From Ixodes scapularis (taxonomy: Eukaryota > Arthropoda > Arachnida > Ixodida > Ixodidae), in the NCBI RefSeq assembly GCF_016920785.2, contig NW_024609837.1:42782745-42846744 (forward strand): a stretch of DNA of 64,000 nt, written 5' to 3'. Positions 1-11,878 of this stretch are shown in pieces. The stretch's first letter is position 1. The number at the start of each line of letters is the position of its first letter. Under the pieces are notes generated by a model, which saw nothing but the letters and a program-made list of their open reading frames with translations, did not search any database and was not told the DNA's origin. Made by a program: the position numbers and the translations under genes.

Positions 1-260
1 TGCTCAGAAACCAGGTTCACGTGAGGTGAAGCGTCTGCGCATGCGCAGTACCAACAGCAGCGCCACCGCAGCGGCGTGACGTCAAAGGCTTGAGGGTATG
101 GTGAGTACCGAGCATCTCATTACCGCTACGCAGCCAATCAGATTGCGCCATTAGCCGATAAGAACGCCGAAGAACCAATCACGAAGAAGCGCGCATATAA
201 TGAGCCCCGGCCCGCGTTTCCTAAGCTGCCGGGGACTGTAACCAGACGCGCAACAACCAC
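1..260. repeat. Foldback/MITE family B, copy 1 (with NRF-1-like palindrome)
   Basis: About positions 84-245 resemble three other blocks, near 15.27, 34.66 and 48.44 kb. Shared features are paired CCAATCA boxes separated by GCATTAGC/GATAAGA-type sequence, and an end reading CGCGTTTCCTAAGCTGCCGG, the reverse complement of the CTTAAGGAACGCGGG end seen at 34.67 and 48.46 kb. No coding potential is seen. A perfect 14-bp palindrome, CTGCGCATGCGCAG, at 35-48 resembles an NRF-1 site. Membership in a family is seen directly; its class (non-autonomous DNA element) is inference. Confidence 0.55.
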
Positions 261-1784
261 GAGCGAGGAACCCGCGGCCGAGATGTCGTCTGCTCGCAAA
301 GCTATCGAGGAGCGAACAGTCGCAGGGGCGGAGCTTCGTATAGAGTACACATTTTCAGCCCCTTTCACCGGGCCTCTTTTCCTGGGCCAGTTCCCCCTGC
401 GACACCCCAAAAGGGACCACCTAAAAAACACCTTTGGAAAAAGTTTCACTGTACTCCGTTCGTCGGCCTATTTATACGATTTGTTTGACAACCGGCGAGC
501 GCTCGGGATCACCTTCTGTATCACCGACTTTCCGTCTGCTCGTTCTGGGTCACGTGGTTTATGGGCCGCGTTTCCAATGAGAGCTGGGAGGAGGTGCCGA
601 AAGCGTTGATCGTCTGCAAACGCCTCCGGCTGGATGTATGTATGGCAATGTCTACCCTTTGTAAAGGGGCGGTAACTTGCGCCACCTAGCCTAAGTCTAA
701 AAAAACAACATATGATACTTCCCGCCCCTCTAAGCAAATTTTCTCTCCCTAACTATCAACAACTTTCCGCCTGTTTTCCTCCTCGCCACGCGAAAATGCA
801 GCGCATTCGCACTCGCGACCAATCTGCGCCGGTGGCCTCCGCCATGAATTTGCGAACGCTCCCCGTGGTTCGAGATGGACCCTCTCTACAATTTAGGCTC
901 TCTAGGCGACTTCCGCGACATCGACGGCACCTGGCGGCTAGAATAGAAAGGTGTCGCGGCGGGTTCGCTCGTCAGCTTTCTCGAGCGAATCGGATTTTCG
1001 CATCGCTCGCTGGCCTAAGGACAAAGCCGCGAAAATAGGCTTAAGAACACGCGATGAAAATCGACGTTGCTTTGGCATGTTCTCAGTATGGTCTCACCGG
1101 CAACATACGGCAAATGATGGTTCTTTCGCACGGTCTATTTGCACTTTTTTTGCGGTCACACTGTGTAATCACCAAAGGTACACCGCGCGACATTGTTAGT
1201 GCGAACATGACATCGGCACTTTTTCTTCATTTTATTTCAACAGGGCATAGGTGGGAATCAAGATTTACAACTTAGATCACCGTCCCAACTAGCGGTGACA
1301 GTTCTTCATACTGTAGAAGAAAGAAGAAAAAACGGACGATGGCTCGCTCGCGCTAACAAGGCCGCGGAGTCCACGTACAAATCCTTATTTATTGTGGAAC
1401 ACAGTACCATCTCCGGCAATGCAATTTCACTTCAGCGCCCCTGTAACCCCCGCCTGTCGTTTTGGTTTCATACCCACGAATTGATTTTTTTTTTTTTTCT
1501 TCTTTTCCGTTCGGTCTTTCTCGGTTCGCGACGTGAGCGTAAAGTGGAAGGGTGCCGGGTGCAGAAGCGGGGTATGGGCAGCCGGCCAACACCGTACTCA
1601 GATCACCGTGGACGCGTAGCGACGTGAGAGAGAGAGAGAGTGTGTGTGTCCCGCATTCATAATTCAGCCCAATCTGTTCGATGAAGGGTCCCCGCCCTGA
1701 CCTCCGTCCATCTTATTAGGAAAACCGAAACCCCCGAACCGTCATCCTCTTCTCCGAATAAAACAAAAAGCAAAATAAAACATG

Positions 1785-1815
<31 letters not shown>

Positions 1816-1950
1816 GAATGAAAAAAAAAAAGTGCTGTCGGTGGAGAGGACGTCTCCCGGATACCGCCTATAGTCACGAAATGTTTTCGTGGTTTCCCCG
1901 TAAGGACTGTTTCAATTGGAATTCGCACCGCTTCGGACCGACGTGACATT
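261..1950. other. No gene recognised
   Basis: Short open frames on both strands lack recognisable domains or splice structure. A small (GA)n(GT)n microsatellite sits near 1625-1650, and a long A-rich tract at about 1783-1831 looks like an old retroelement tail or simple repeat. Confidence 0.5.
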
Positions 1951-2240
1951 GAGGCCTCGTACATCGTAAAGACGACACGGAGTTTCTCCGCGGACATGAG
2001 GACAGACATCCGCGGATACGTTTCAAGCATGTTTCTTTCGTACATATGTGTGCTCCAAACACGCCTGAAAACATTTATTTTTATTTTCTTATCTTCCATT
2101 CGCACCGTTCATATGTGTAATTCAAACACGGCTGAGGACTTTGTTTTATTTTTTATGACATGGGACAGGACCGCAAGACAAGGAAGAAGCACGCCTGAGG
2201 CAGAGTCTGCGGGCGGTCGTTTTTGTATGACGTGTTAGCA
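1951..2240. repeat. Dispersed repeat family N, copy 1
   Basis: Positions 1975-1999 match 49364-49388 exactly over 25 bases (core GGAGTTTCTCCGCGGACATG). Both are followed by a second CCGCGGA(C/T)ACG motif and then a CGTA(C/T)(A/G)TATGTGTGC-like stretch. Weaker relatives lie at 7120-7175 and, inverted, near 12990-13035. The block is non-coding and its element class is not recognised. Confidence 0.55.
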
Positions 2241-3320
2241 GCGTAATCAGTGGCTATCTTGCAGGCAGGGTGAAGAATAAAATCAAGCTGATTTAAATCA
2301 TGAATTCAATCACGATTCAAATCGCGATGGAAATCGGACCAGTCTTACTACGGTGATTTAAACCGAACCTTCCCCGCAAAAAAGAAAAGTAATAATAATA
2401 ACCTCGAAATAGTTCTTAGATTGCATCTACTATTTGTATATTATTTGATTATTTCCAAGTGCACTTGTGTTGTACCGAAATCGAAGAACATCATCGAGAA
2501 AGATTTACGTCAGGCTGAGCAGGAGCAAAGAGCAGTGTGCAATTTGGAGCATCGAGCCTAGTTCTACCTTCCACTCTGTTCGTCACTTATGCAACGTTAT
2601 ATTTCGAGCATAAGCTTACCGTGGAAATACGATACGATACGGAACAGAGCACGAATCGGTAGCGTTTTGGACCAGGTTGTCGCACGCGGAGTGCAGCACA
2701 GTTAGCAAAAATAAGCGATCATGTTTGTTTTCATTATTATTTGTCTCAGTGGTACGATTACTTGTATTAAAACATATTTTCGAAAGTACACCTCAGGAGC
2801 AGTGCCGTCCAACTAGGCCTGATATACGTCAAACCATGAAATGGCATTTTAGGCGCCTGGGGAATTTATTGCAATAAAAAAAAAAAAAAAAGGAAGGAGT
2901 TTGTCAGCAAAAGTAAAAATATTTCTTGTTGACAAACTTTTTTTTTAGCGACGGATTCCAAAGTTTAGAGAAAACCAAACATATGTTGTCTGTTCAAAAA
3001 AAAAAAAAAAAAAGAACGACGCAATAAGTATTGCTGCAGAGATAGGAGCGAACAATGCCCAGCCGCAACAGACGCCATTTTCCATCTCAGCCTTCTCATT
3101 CACTGCAAGTAATCTTTAAGCATTTTTTTTACAGAAACGGAACGTCGTTAAATTGCAGTAAACTTCAGGGCCGCTACTACATCGTGCACGCCTCCTCCCC
3201 CCCCCCCCCCCTTTCCTACGAAAAAGAGTTCGAATTAGCTTAAGTACTGATACAGCTAACTTTGACGAACAACAGAACGATCTCAATGAGTGACCCAGCT
3301 CAAAATACGATTAAGTCTGA
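2241..3320. other. AT-rich stretch, no gene recognised
   Basis: Around 2270-2350 there are several imperfect GATTTAAATC-type self-complementary motifs. Poly(A) tracts occur at 2875-2891 and 2996-3013, and a C run at about 3198-3211. No domain or splice-bounded exon is seen. Confidence 0.45.
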
Positions 3321-3324
3321 AGAA

Positions 3325-3592
3325 GAAAAAATTAACGACGTTTACAATTCTCTGCAACGCCGATTTAGAGCGCAGCTCTTGAGGAGGGGGAGGGGAGAGT
3401 ATACAACTCCTCCTCATCCGTGCCTTCTCCTCCTCCCCGCCTCCTACTTTCACGCGCGAAACGGTGCGTACGCGACGTTTCGGCACGGTGCATTATGGGA
3501 CGTTTCCAACAATGCACCGCGCGGTTACGCCGACGCCGACGCCGCTCAAGCCGGAAACGGGCGCCTAAGAGCTGCACTCTAAAAAAAAAAAG
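3325..3592 (+). repeat. Interspersed repeat family D, copy 1
   Basis: This block matches 6712-7010 in the opposite orientation. Shared pieces in order are a GTTTACAATTC flank, CGGCGTT next to TTAGAGCGCAGCTCTT, a purine/pyrimidine-rich GGAGGAGGGG segment, GGTGCATTATGGGA, GCCGGAAACGGGCGCC and TAAGAGCTGCACTCTA. The two ends (TAGAGCGCAGCTCTT and AAGAGCTGCACTCTA) are inverted repeats, but homology continues past one of them, so the terminal inverted repeat may not be the true element edge. Open frames through it are by-products of the GC-rich sequence. Confidence 0.65.
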
Positions 3593-6164
3593 TGCCGTGT
3601 GAACAGAGCCAACAATTAAGTGGGGCGCAACGCCCATTGCCCCTTCACACATCCCTTTCTTTTTTTTTTTTAAATCTACTCATATTTAGTTTTTTTTTTT
3701 TCATTCGCTGGGATCCTTCTGTCGCTCGCCGTGATTGGTGGTCTCAACGTACTGTGAGAAAGTGAATGCACAAAAATATTTTATAGTGTGTGATATTCCT
3801 CCGTCTGACCTTCTCAAAGAGAAAAAAATGGACCAACCGCTCCTAACCACGCGGCAGATTATTGTCTATTTATCAAAACTAAACGGCCTCTACATGACTG
3901 CAGTGCGTTCTTATATAGCACCGGCTTCCACTAGTACTTCAAATGAATACAAACAAAACAAAAGTCAAGATAGCGAAACGGAGGTTCATTTGCATACCGC
4001 AGCGCGTCGGCTGCTTATCATAAGAGTGCCTTAGGAATCGCCGCCGACGGCCGACCTTTAATTAGAAAGCCATCTGAGGAACCCACCCGTCTCCAACGAA
4101 GACGGCGTTTTTACATCGTTTATAATCATGAGCCGGAAGGCCCGCTCTTTCAGCACGATTTATTCCCTGATGCAAGGCTCCCTTCGGCTCGAAACCTCCG
4201 CCGGGAGAACCTTCTCGAAATTGCGCGCAGTCGATATAGTAGTTGCTGCGCCACTTAATCCGAGTCTGCCTTTGTTCGGGCACGTGCTCGGAGCATATCT
4301 ATTGGACACGAAGACTGCGTCAGCGTTCGGCGCGAGCTCGTATCAAAAAACGAGCGACGCGTCGGCGTTCGGCCAAGACTCGGATCCAATAGCACGCTTC
4401 GCTTCCAGAAAATGGCGACCGCCACTGTTAGGAAAGAAGCTGCCCCATTGCGCGAAAAGGCGTCAGCGTTGTGCCCGAAAGATGGCCATAAAAATACGTT
4501 ATCAAGCACGCGCCGCTCAAGGTCAAAGCGGACGCGCCTCATAAATAAAACGCAAAGAAAAGCGCAGCAACGCAGATGCTTCGTCACGGGAGCCGTGAAG
4601 CCGACGGGGGCGCCCTTGCGCCTGCGCAGTGGGGGATCGTGGTGTCACTACCGCAGCGTCGTGTGCAAAAGGTGCGCTACGGACTTCATCCGTGCTCGTT
4701 GTGTGCTTCGTGTGATGGCCTGTGAGGAGACCGCACGGGACTACAATGCTTTCATATTCCTGCACGTAAATCGTGTTAAATGTCCTACTGTAATTTTTTT
4801 TTTAATGTGCGGACGAAGTGTTTTTTTCTTCTTTTTTTTTTAGGTTGCTCGAGTTTTTTCGCGTCGCGAAGAACCGCGCCAGTCAAACTATAGTCGGAAG
4901 CGAAGCGAAGCATCGGCTGGATCTCGAGTTTAATTCATGCCGGTCTTTATTCTAACTTCACTGCTTCGTGAGTCGCTTAAATAAATTTTAAAGCGCCTAA
5001 TAACACGAACAAATAAAGACAAATTTGATTTCAAGTTAAAAAAAGCGCATGCACGAATATTCTAAACCCAAAGTGGTGTTATAAATATAAAAAAGATATA
5101 GAAACAAAACAAAAACTTCTCTCCAAAAAACACTCCAGACTTTTGAAACCAGAATGAAGTTCTCCGAAGCACCTAAGTAACTATGACCAAATATTAGCGA
5201 GTTAATTCATTTCAATACTTTTATTAGCCCAGATAGAGTGAGCCGACTGTGGCGCTGAACGAAACTAAAAAAGAAAAGCAAACGCAAAAACAGAACCCGG
5301 CAAAAATCGTAGCAAAGAGACACGGATACGTCCCTCTGTCGTCGTCGTCATCTTAAGATCCATTAGGGTTTGAGTGCGGCGCCATTTAATCCAATCTCAT
5401 CGTCCAATCATCTGCCCGGTCTCATCTCGGCCTTCCAGGCACGGGTTCGATACGGTCTCCTCAAAAAAACGTTTGAACCAGCTTCGAGGAAAAAAGATCC
5501 CCGCTTTCGACGTCCGCGGCAAGCAGCGAACGATCGATCCGAAACATAAAGAAAAGCATCTACATCCTAACTTCTGGAAACGAATCGAAAACAAATACGA
5601 TATGACCTGATAGTATTGGGAGGGGGCAGGAAGGAGGGGGGGGGGGGGGGTGAAGTGGCGGCCATCTTGAGCCACTCATTTTCAAGCATGTGAAGTAATT
5701 CGATTGTTGGAATGATTAATTTTGTTTATAGACACTGCTCGCGTCGTACATACCTATGCAGGGTGTCTCTTTTCAGGAAATTTTGCTGTAAAAAAAAAAA
5801 ACAAAAAAAAACATGACAGCTGCATTATTACAACGGCCGGGGAAACATAATATAAGGGGCTAATCGTCACTATAAGTAGAGTAATTAATTAAAATTTGTT
5901 CTTTATCTTCTTATCAAGTCGAATAAGGCGTGTTGTTCCAATTAGAAACTTGCTGAGCGTCATCAGAGACCACTAAATTGGTAATATTAAAAAAGTGTTT
6001 GGGCGCGTGGGACGCGCAGTATAGTGCGCTAAAGTTACAAGTCGTGCAACAGGCACACGGCTAGGGCTATAATAAAAGCCAGAAAAGACCGCGCGGACAC
6101 ATTATCGCAACGATAGCCTTGTACCTGCTCCACGAGTGGTAACTTTAACCATATCCTTCTCTAC
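3593..6164. other. No gene recognised
   Basis: The 4060-4700 part is CpG-rich and contains three degenerate copies of a GCGTCAGCGTTCGGC motif (about 4318, 4359 and 4460) between inverted CTATTGGA motifs at about 4299 and 4388. A G run lies near 5635-5650. Otherwise the stretch is AT-rich, and long open frames have no recognisable domain. Confidence 0.4.
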
Positions 6165-6445
6165 ACTCACAAAGCCTGGCAGTTTGACGACGGAGCCACA
6201 GAGCGCCCGGTCGCAGATTTGGAGCGCGAGGATCTGTTAGCACAGAGCATCAAAGAGCCATTTCTCGGGGAACCTGGACGTCAGCGCACAGCTGGGAGAA
6301 AGTGTGTTTCGGCGTCTCACCGAAGCAGGGCGCCAGTCACGTGGCCCTCCTCTCATCCGTTGTCTGCCGCTCCACTTTTTCTATTTCGGCGGCCGCTTCT
6401 CGTGGTGATCTGCCAGGCTTCGTCAGTAATATAGAGGCTATGCTT
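6165..6445. repeat. Terminal-inverted-repeat family E, copy 1
   Basis: The ends are inverted: CTCACAAAGCCTGGCAG at about 6167-6183 and CTGCCAGGCTTCGTCAGTA at about 6412-6430. The same block, inverted and slightly longer, lies at 23173-23500. Shared internal landmarks include ATTTGGAGCGCGAGGATCTG, GGCGCCAGTCACGTGGC and GGCATAGCCTC-type ends. It is non-coding. Paired termini and size suggest a MITE-like element; no flanking target duplication was resolved. Confidence 0.65.
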
Positions 6446-6633
6446 TAACGCTCCAGCGTGCTTCCCACGTGCTCCAAGTCTTTCTAATGTTGACCGAATG
6501 AGTGATTTTCCATGACGCTGAGCAAGTTTTTACTCAGAACCATGTTTATTTTAAATAATTAAAACCTTAATTAACCTAACATGTTTTAGTCCATTAGCCG
6601 GCTGACCTATACGATTAACTTACTGTGCTATGA

Positions 6634-6652
6634 CCCCCCCCCCCCCCCCCCC
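6634..6652. repeat. Poly(C) run
   Basis: An uninterrupted run of about 19 C, one of at least eight long G/C homopolymers in the window. Confidence 0.8.
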
Positions 6653-6711
6653 TTTCCCTGACCGTATAACTCACCTGAACAAACCACATTAGTCTAACTT
6701 TCACGTTTTTT

Positions 6712-7015
6712 ATAAAGCGCAGCTCTTAGGCGCCCGTTTCCGGCTTGAGCGGCGTCGCTGTGGCCGTCGCCGTAACCACGCGGTGCATTATGGGAAACGT
6801 CCCATGATGCACCGGGCGGGAGGGAGGAGGAGGAGAATTGGGAGAGGAAGCGAGGAGCACGGGAAAAGTAGATGTGGGAGGAGGAGAGGTACGGATGAAA
6901 AGGAGGGGCATAGTGTCCCCTCCGTACCCTCCCCTCCTCCTCCTCAAGAGCTGCGCTCTAATTCGGCGTTACAGGGAGTTGTAAACGTCTTTGTTTTTTT
7001 TTTTAGACAAATTGG
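6712..7015 (-). repeat. Interspersed repeat family D, copy 2
   Basis: This is the inverted counterpart of 3325-3592. It shares AAAGCGCAGCTCTTAGGCGC at one end, GGTGCATTATGGGA in the middle, a GGAGGAGGAG-rich interior and TCAAGAGCTGCGCTCTAATT at the other end, followed by CGGCGTTACAGG and TTGTAAACGTC, which also flank copy 1. The interior has expanded purine runs relative to copy 1. Confidence 0.65.
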
Positions 7016-7084
7016 TGAAGTTTTAAAAGAAACATCCTGTATGTTGGAAACAATTTTCTCTTTCCGCTGGTTGAGCAACATTGT

Positions 7085-7200
7085 TAACTGTTAAAGCACT
7101 GCTCATACAACATGTTGCAAAAGACAGGGAGTTTCTCAGCAGATATTATGACAAAATTATCCGCGGGCACGCCTCACGCACATTCTTGGCATGTTTATTT
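7085..7200. repeat. Dispersed repeat family N, weak copy
   Basis: GGGAGTTTCTCAGCAGATAT followed by ATCCGCGGGCACGCCTCA parallels the GGAGTTTCTCCGCGGACA ... CCGCGGACACGCCTCA order at 49369-49413. The copy is diverged and non-coding. Confidence 0.4.
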
Positions 7201-7990
7201 CACGTATAGTAAACGAAATAGATTAAACGCGATTTAAGCTGACCGCATAAATCGGTTGCTTCACTTATCGCGCTGGGATTCACTACAGAGGTGCCCGACG
7301 CTGGTGCATTCATTAACTGGGAGTACGAATACATGAAACCTTCGGAGCCAAAAGAAAGAAAATAAAAACTGGTTTTGCCCATGGAAAAATTATGGCTAAG
7401 CCTTTTATCTCAAAATCATCAGAAAATCGTTGTAGGCTATTGTGGCGTTTCCAACGATTAAAACAAATTTTGAAATGAAAAGGAAATAGAATTGACTTAC
7501 TTATTCTTCATTTCACTTCGCCCAAATAAGTGTCACAGAAAAACATCATATATATTTCTTTAGTGCACATGCAAAGATACGGAGAACATAGTTTTTGATT
7601 GTTCTTGATTTACTCGGGTGAGCCAATCTTTTCCACAATTTTAGCGAACGCTTCCACCAACTCCAGGCACCTCTGTAGTAAATTCTAGCGCGGTAAGTTA
7701 AGTGACCCATTTATGCGGTCAGTTTAAAGTGTGTGCAATTCATTTCGCACACGCTGTATGCTTGGAACATGTACATGTGGAGACAGGTTTCATATGATCA
7801 ACGTGGCAGGGCAGCCATAGGACGAAGCACGCCTCAGTTAATGTGTACAGACTACTTTGTGCGATGAATGAACGGTGTTCCCGCGGCTTTAATGCAAAAC
7901 ATTGCCGCTGTACAGATCATTACAAATCGATTGTTTCTGTATGCGCGCTGTCGTCTTTGCCTACTCTGGGATTCCGAACGCGTTTTGAGC
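7201..7990. other. No gene recognised
   Basis: AT-rich sequence. Short, apparently unselected open frames on both strands carry no motif I recognise. Confidence 0.4.
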
Positions 7991-7994
7991 GTGC

Positions 7995-9180
7995 GCGGAA
8001 TAGCTCTCTATTTATTTCATTTATTGATTTCTTCAAGTTCCCTTAAAGGCCCTCGTTGAGGGCATTACATAAAGGGCGGGGGGGGGGGGGGGGGGGTACA
8101 TAACACGAGAGCATAAAACAGTAACAACGACATATGCGAATGCATGGGCTGCTCCAAAAGTGGCACCGCCACGAGCAACGGCAATACACAAAATAGTCTG
8201 GGTACATGAGGCGCATAAGCGGATGAAAACATTGATACATTGTAACCAGTAAAGCACAAGACAAACAAATAGAACGGCGCAATGTGGATTAACAGAAATG
8301 ATAACAAAGAGCGTTGCGAAATGCACTGAGATCCGTCTGGGTTACAATAAGTTAGGGGAGGTCATTCCAGTGTACAATAGTACGAGGGGAGAAGGAAGTT
8401 AAAATAGGTTGGTGCTGCCTGAGATGCGGGAAACGTGGCACGGGTGGTTTAGCCGCGATAAAGATCGCCTGGGAAGTTGGAGGAGAGGGTCTCGGAGCGC
8501 AGGGAGGCAGTAGTAAATTTTGTGAAAGAGACAGAGTCGCGCTCTCTTATGGCGGGCGTTTAGTAAAGGAAGGTTCAGTTCGCTCTTTAGGGCGGATACA
8601 CTAACTGACCAATCATATTTCTTCAAAATAAACCTGGCAGCGCGGTCCTGGACTGCCTCGAAATTATTTAATAAGTATATTTAGTGAGGGCTCCAAATAG
8701 CCGCAGCATATTCCAATTTGGGTCGAATGTATGTCTCATAAGCCAATTTTCGCACGAATGTGGGAGCCGATTTCAGGTTTCGTCTTATATAACCGAGGCA
8801 GCGAGACGCCTTAGCGCATATAAGCTCGATGTGAGCGTTCCAGGTAAGATCGTTAGTTAGAGTCACACCGAGGTATTTATAGGACGGGACGTCCTCGGCT
8901 AAGTTATTTTCTAACGTGTACAAGAACTGAGATCCTTGTCGTTTTCGTGAAAACTGAACTAACTTGCATTTCGATTTGTTTAGTGTCATTAACCACCCAG
9001 TGCACCATGCCTGGATTTCGTCCAGGCCCCCTTGAAGTACAAGATGGTCTTCAAAAGAAACTATCCTTCGATATAGGACGCAGTCGTCAGCGAAAAGGCG
9101 GATGTTAGAGGAAATTTTGCCCGGAATGTCATTAATAAAGATTAAAAAAAAGTAGGCGGAATATCGAACGCAGCGCATGA
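7995..9180 (-). mobile_element. 5'-truncated LINE (CR1/Jockey group), reverse transcriptase 3' half
   Basis: Read on the - strand, 9178-8681 encodes the second half of a non-LTR reverse transcriptase. It shows LIFINDIPGKISS before the catalytic FADD box, an LNKSKCKLVQFSRK segment, the YKYLGVTLTNDLTW block and RPKLEYAAAIWSPH. A second open stretch, 8626-8399 in another frame, continues the C-terminal domain (SELNLPLLNARHKRARLCLF), so a frameshift separates them. The frame then decays, and the copy ends near 7995-8060 in a short AATAAATGAAATAAATAG tail just past a CCCTCAACGAGGGCC foldback. The copy starts just upstream of the FADD box, typical of 5' truncation during insertion. Clade assignment is by motif style only. 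It is inactive. Confidence 0.85.
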
Positions 9181-9399
9181 GTTCATAGCAGAATGACTCG
9201 GCATTTTTTCGCGTGAGTGATAAGGACTGCGAAGGTTTTTTTTATGAACTACCGATGTGATCTTCAGCACAACTCTTTCTTTTTCGATTCATATTTTAAA
9301 TCGACCGCATATGCGCACCGATTTAGATTTGTAAAATACTCTGTTGTTTTTGGATTTAGTAATGTTTGGAGGTGGGCTAGTTGGTAACGAGTAGTAAAC

Positions 9400-9485
9400 T
9401 TATAATTAAAACAGCGAAAAAGAAAACAGAAACACAAGGACAGGTAAAAGAAGGACACAGACACAACGCTGTGTCTGAGTCTTTA
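9400..9485. repeat. Penelope-like terminus fragment
   Basis: ATTAAAACAGCGAAAAAG, followed by AAGGACAGGTAAAAGAAGGACACAGACACAACGCTG and a small self-complementary end (GACACAGA / TCTGTGTC-like), resembles the stretches near 28755, 31740 and 45135 and the repeats that border the element at 60.27-62.72 kb. Assignment to Penelope ends is inference from that resemblance. Confidence 0.4.
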
Positions 9486-9529
9486 AAAAAATTGGAGTGT
9501 CTGTATGTTTATACAACCTAGAAATCAGC

Positions 9530-9962
9530 CTGCCTCAACGGGCGACTTGTCTCCCAGCTGTGGATGAGAAATTTAGCCAGTGCAGTACAACCACGAACCT
9601 GGGGTCTTTAACGTACATCACGCAGTAGCGATACACGACCGCACGCCTGTATAGGCAGTATTCACTGGCGGCCATAGATGTGTGCGCGACTGCTGAGCGC
9701 GTGGAAAGGGCGAGCTTCAACAATTCCTTCACGACCTCCATTGCACACCATCAAGGATGGCGGTCTTAGCAGCCTATTAAAGTGAGCTCGTTCTGAGCAT
9801 GCGCTCTAAACAGCACCCACAAATATGGCGTCCAGTGAATACTCCCTACACGATGCTCATGCAGATCGAAACGGGCAGGGGTGGGGATTGAACCCCACCC
9901 CTGCCTGCAGCGCGAGTTTTCGCTCCACGTGCTCCGAGCTGGTGTGCGCCAGAGCCGTTTAT
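9530..9962 (-). repeat. tRNA-derived SINE, two pieces (copy F1)
   Basis: The piece at 9532-9670 carries GGGGTCTTTAACGTACATCA, seen also at about 23734 and 53946. The piece at 9840-9962 carries the promoter part: on the - strand, an A-box-like AGCTCGGAGCACGTGG and a B-box-like GGTTCAATCCCC. Similar A/B-box parts occur at 23800-23893 and 55040-55150. Together they indicate a tRNA-derived SINE read on the - strand, not a functional tRNA, since no cloverleaf closes. The B-box region here is altered by a perfect 13-bp inverted repeat (9874-9886 with 9893-9905). Confidence 0.55.
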
Positions 9963-10014
9963 GTAGAGAGTTGGGCCATTCGTTGGGAAGTATAGGGGAC
10001 AAATGAGGAGGCGC

Positions 10015-11215
10015 CATTGGCCGAAAGCAGGCAGGGCGTGTTCCGGGGCCTCTTCAGAAATTTGAATGTGGCCAACCAGAAGCCGGAAATAATACCCTGG
10101 CGGTGATCGCGAAAAACAAACTTGATAAGTGCGTCGGTGTAACTCTCGGTGACTGATAATATGATGCACGTGATGTTTCAATCACGGTCATCCAAAATCA
10201 TGGTGGAAGAGTGCGACTAGCGGAACGATCTACATAATCCGTACGCCAAGCGCCGACAGCCGGGAATCTGCCGTCCGAGCGGTCACACCCTGTCTGATCA
10301 AAAGAGAGTTAATCGGCACATTCGTTTCTCACACCTTTCTACATGATCATGATCGAAACATCACGTGCACCCTATTTTCAACCACGAAGAGTTACTACAC
10401 GTCACTCTTACGCGCCCATTAAAACCGTATACGAACATATACCTTTGATTAAAACAGTTTCTCGCTACCACCGCTAAGAAATTCTTTTAGGCTTCTGGTT
10501 GGCCAAGAGAGCATGCCGAGCCCACTTTCTGCGTCTGGTGCAGGCCCATGGCTCTGCCCGCGCCTCCCATTGACCAAACTTTTTGTATACACGGCTCTGG
10601 TATGCGCTTGCCCACTCGGCCCCCGATCCCCCTCTGAGCCCTTCTTCTACTTGTCCTTATGTTATTGTTGTTGTTATTTTTTTGCCCTGTTTTAATTATA
10701 TGTTTACTATGTTGTTGGATTTATCTTTTTTTTTTTTCTTTCTGCGTGCCCAATAATCCGAATAAAATTAGCACGAATTAATTTAAAGAAACAAAATTTT
10801 TCTTTACGAAAATACGTTTTAATATAAAAAAGAAATAGTTATCAACAGTCTCATCGCGTTCAAATAAAAATGTCAGCTAAAGTCAAATTACAAAAAAATA
10901 GAACATTTCAACATAGGTCAACCAAAATGGTAGTCATTCGACAGCACTAAAAGCAATCGAAAAAAAAAATTACAACTAAGTTTTCTTCTTAAACACACAC
11001 ACACACACACACAACTGCTAATGGGCTCGCTCGTTCTAGTCTTCTGTTTGTTTTATTTTCACGTTTCTTTAAGTGTACGGAACGGTCTTTCAAATAAACG
11101 ATATATATTAAAAAAAAAAAAAGCTCGTCACGCTCCAGAACCTGCGATGCCTTTAGTCCGAGATAACTCGATTCGCAAACACAGGCAGCACACACAGGGA
11201 GAGTGTCCTCACTTA
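10015..11215. other. No gene recognised
   Basis: Mostly unique-looking AT-rich sequence with an (AC)n microsatellite at about 10993-11013. No domain-bearing reading frame is seen. Confidence 0.4.
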
Positions 11216-11700
11216 ACCTAAGCAGTTTTAGGGGGAGCATCTTTTCGTGTCGCAAGCTCTCCTAGGCGGCGGCGGCGGTTCAAAGAAACGGCGGGAAGAA
11301 CTAAGCCGTACATAGTCGCTGGCAGGGTGAGAACGGCAGGTCGTCTCTTTCCGATGCCCCGTCCTCTAGCACGCGCTGGTTGCCTTCCGTCGTGCTTTGG
11401 CCGCGGGCGCACGCTCGAGGCTCGCGAGTCGGCGAAGCGTTCTCGAATCAAAGACCGACCACCAGATCGCGCTTTCCACTTTTCCTCCGCTTTCTCCTCT
11501 CCCCCTTCTACCCTCTCCACCGTTGCCTGTTTCCTCCTCCCCCTTACCGAGGAGGACCTTCTGCCTTGCAGGATCTCGAGTCTGGTCGTCGGCCTTTAAG
11601 GTAGGAAGCTCGCGCTGCAGGTGCGAAAACCCAAGGACCTCTTTGCCGTTCTAGCCCTGTCTGCGAGACTCCGGGCTCGCTGTCGACGGACCCTTGCGCG
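11216..11700 (+). promoter_or_regulatory. CpG-rich block with a donor-like site (candidate 5' exon or promoter)
   Basis: This stretch is far richer in G, C and CpG than its flanks and is open on the + strand from about 11327 to 11600. The open stretch ends in AAG followed by GTAGGA at 11601, a plausible splice donor. The translated sequence has no recognisable domain and is Pro/Arg/Ser-rich, so it is more likely leader sequence or chance openness than protein. It lies 12.7 kb upstream of the first visible HCN exon, on the same strand. A role as that gene's upstream exon is speculation. Confidence 0.25.
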
Positions 11701-11878
11701 CTTCCGGCTTTTAAATTTTTGTTTCGCGTCCCTTTGTTTTCTGCCCTCACAAACGCATTACACTCGTCGTTTCCCGCAGAAGAGCAATCTGCTCCGATCG
11801 CCTCGCGTGTTGCGTCAGACCAAAAACACACACTACCGGAAGCCTACCGATGCGCTAAAAACACACAAAAAAATTATA

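Noticed and set aside
9850..9960. tRNA gene suggested by A- and B-box-like motifs
   Set aside because: No cloverleaf closes and similar copies recur at 23.8 and 55.1 kb with a shared non-tRNA body, so a tRNA-derived SINE fits better.
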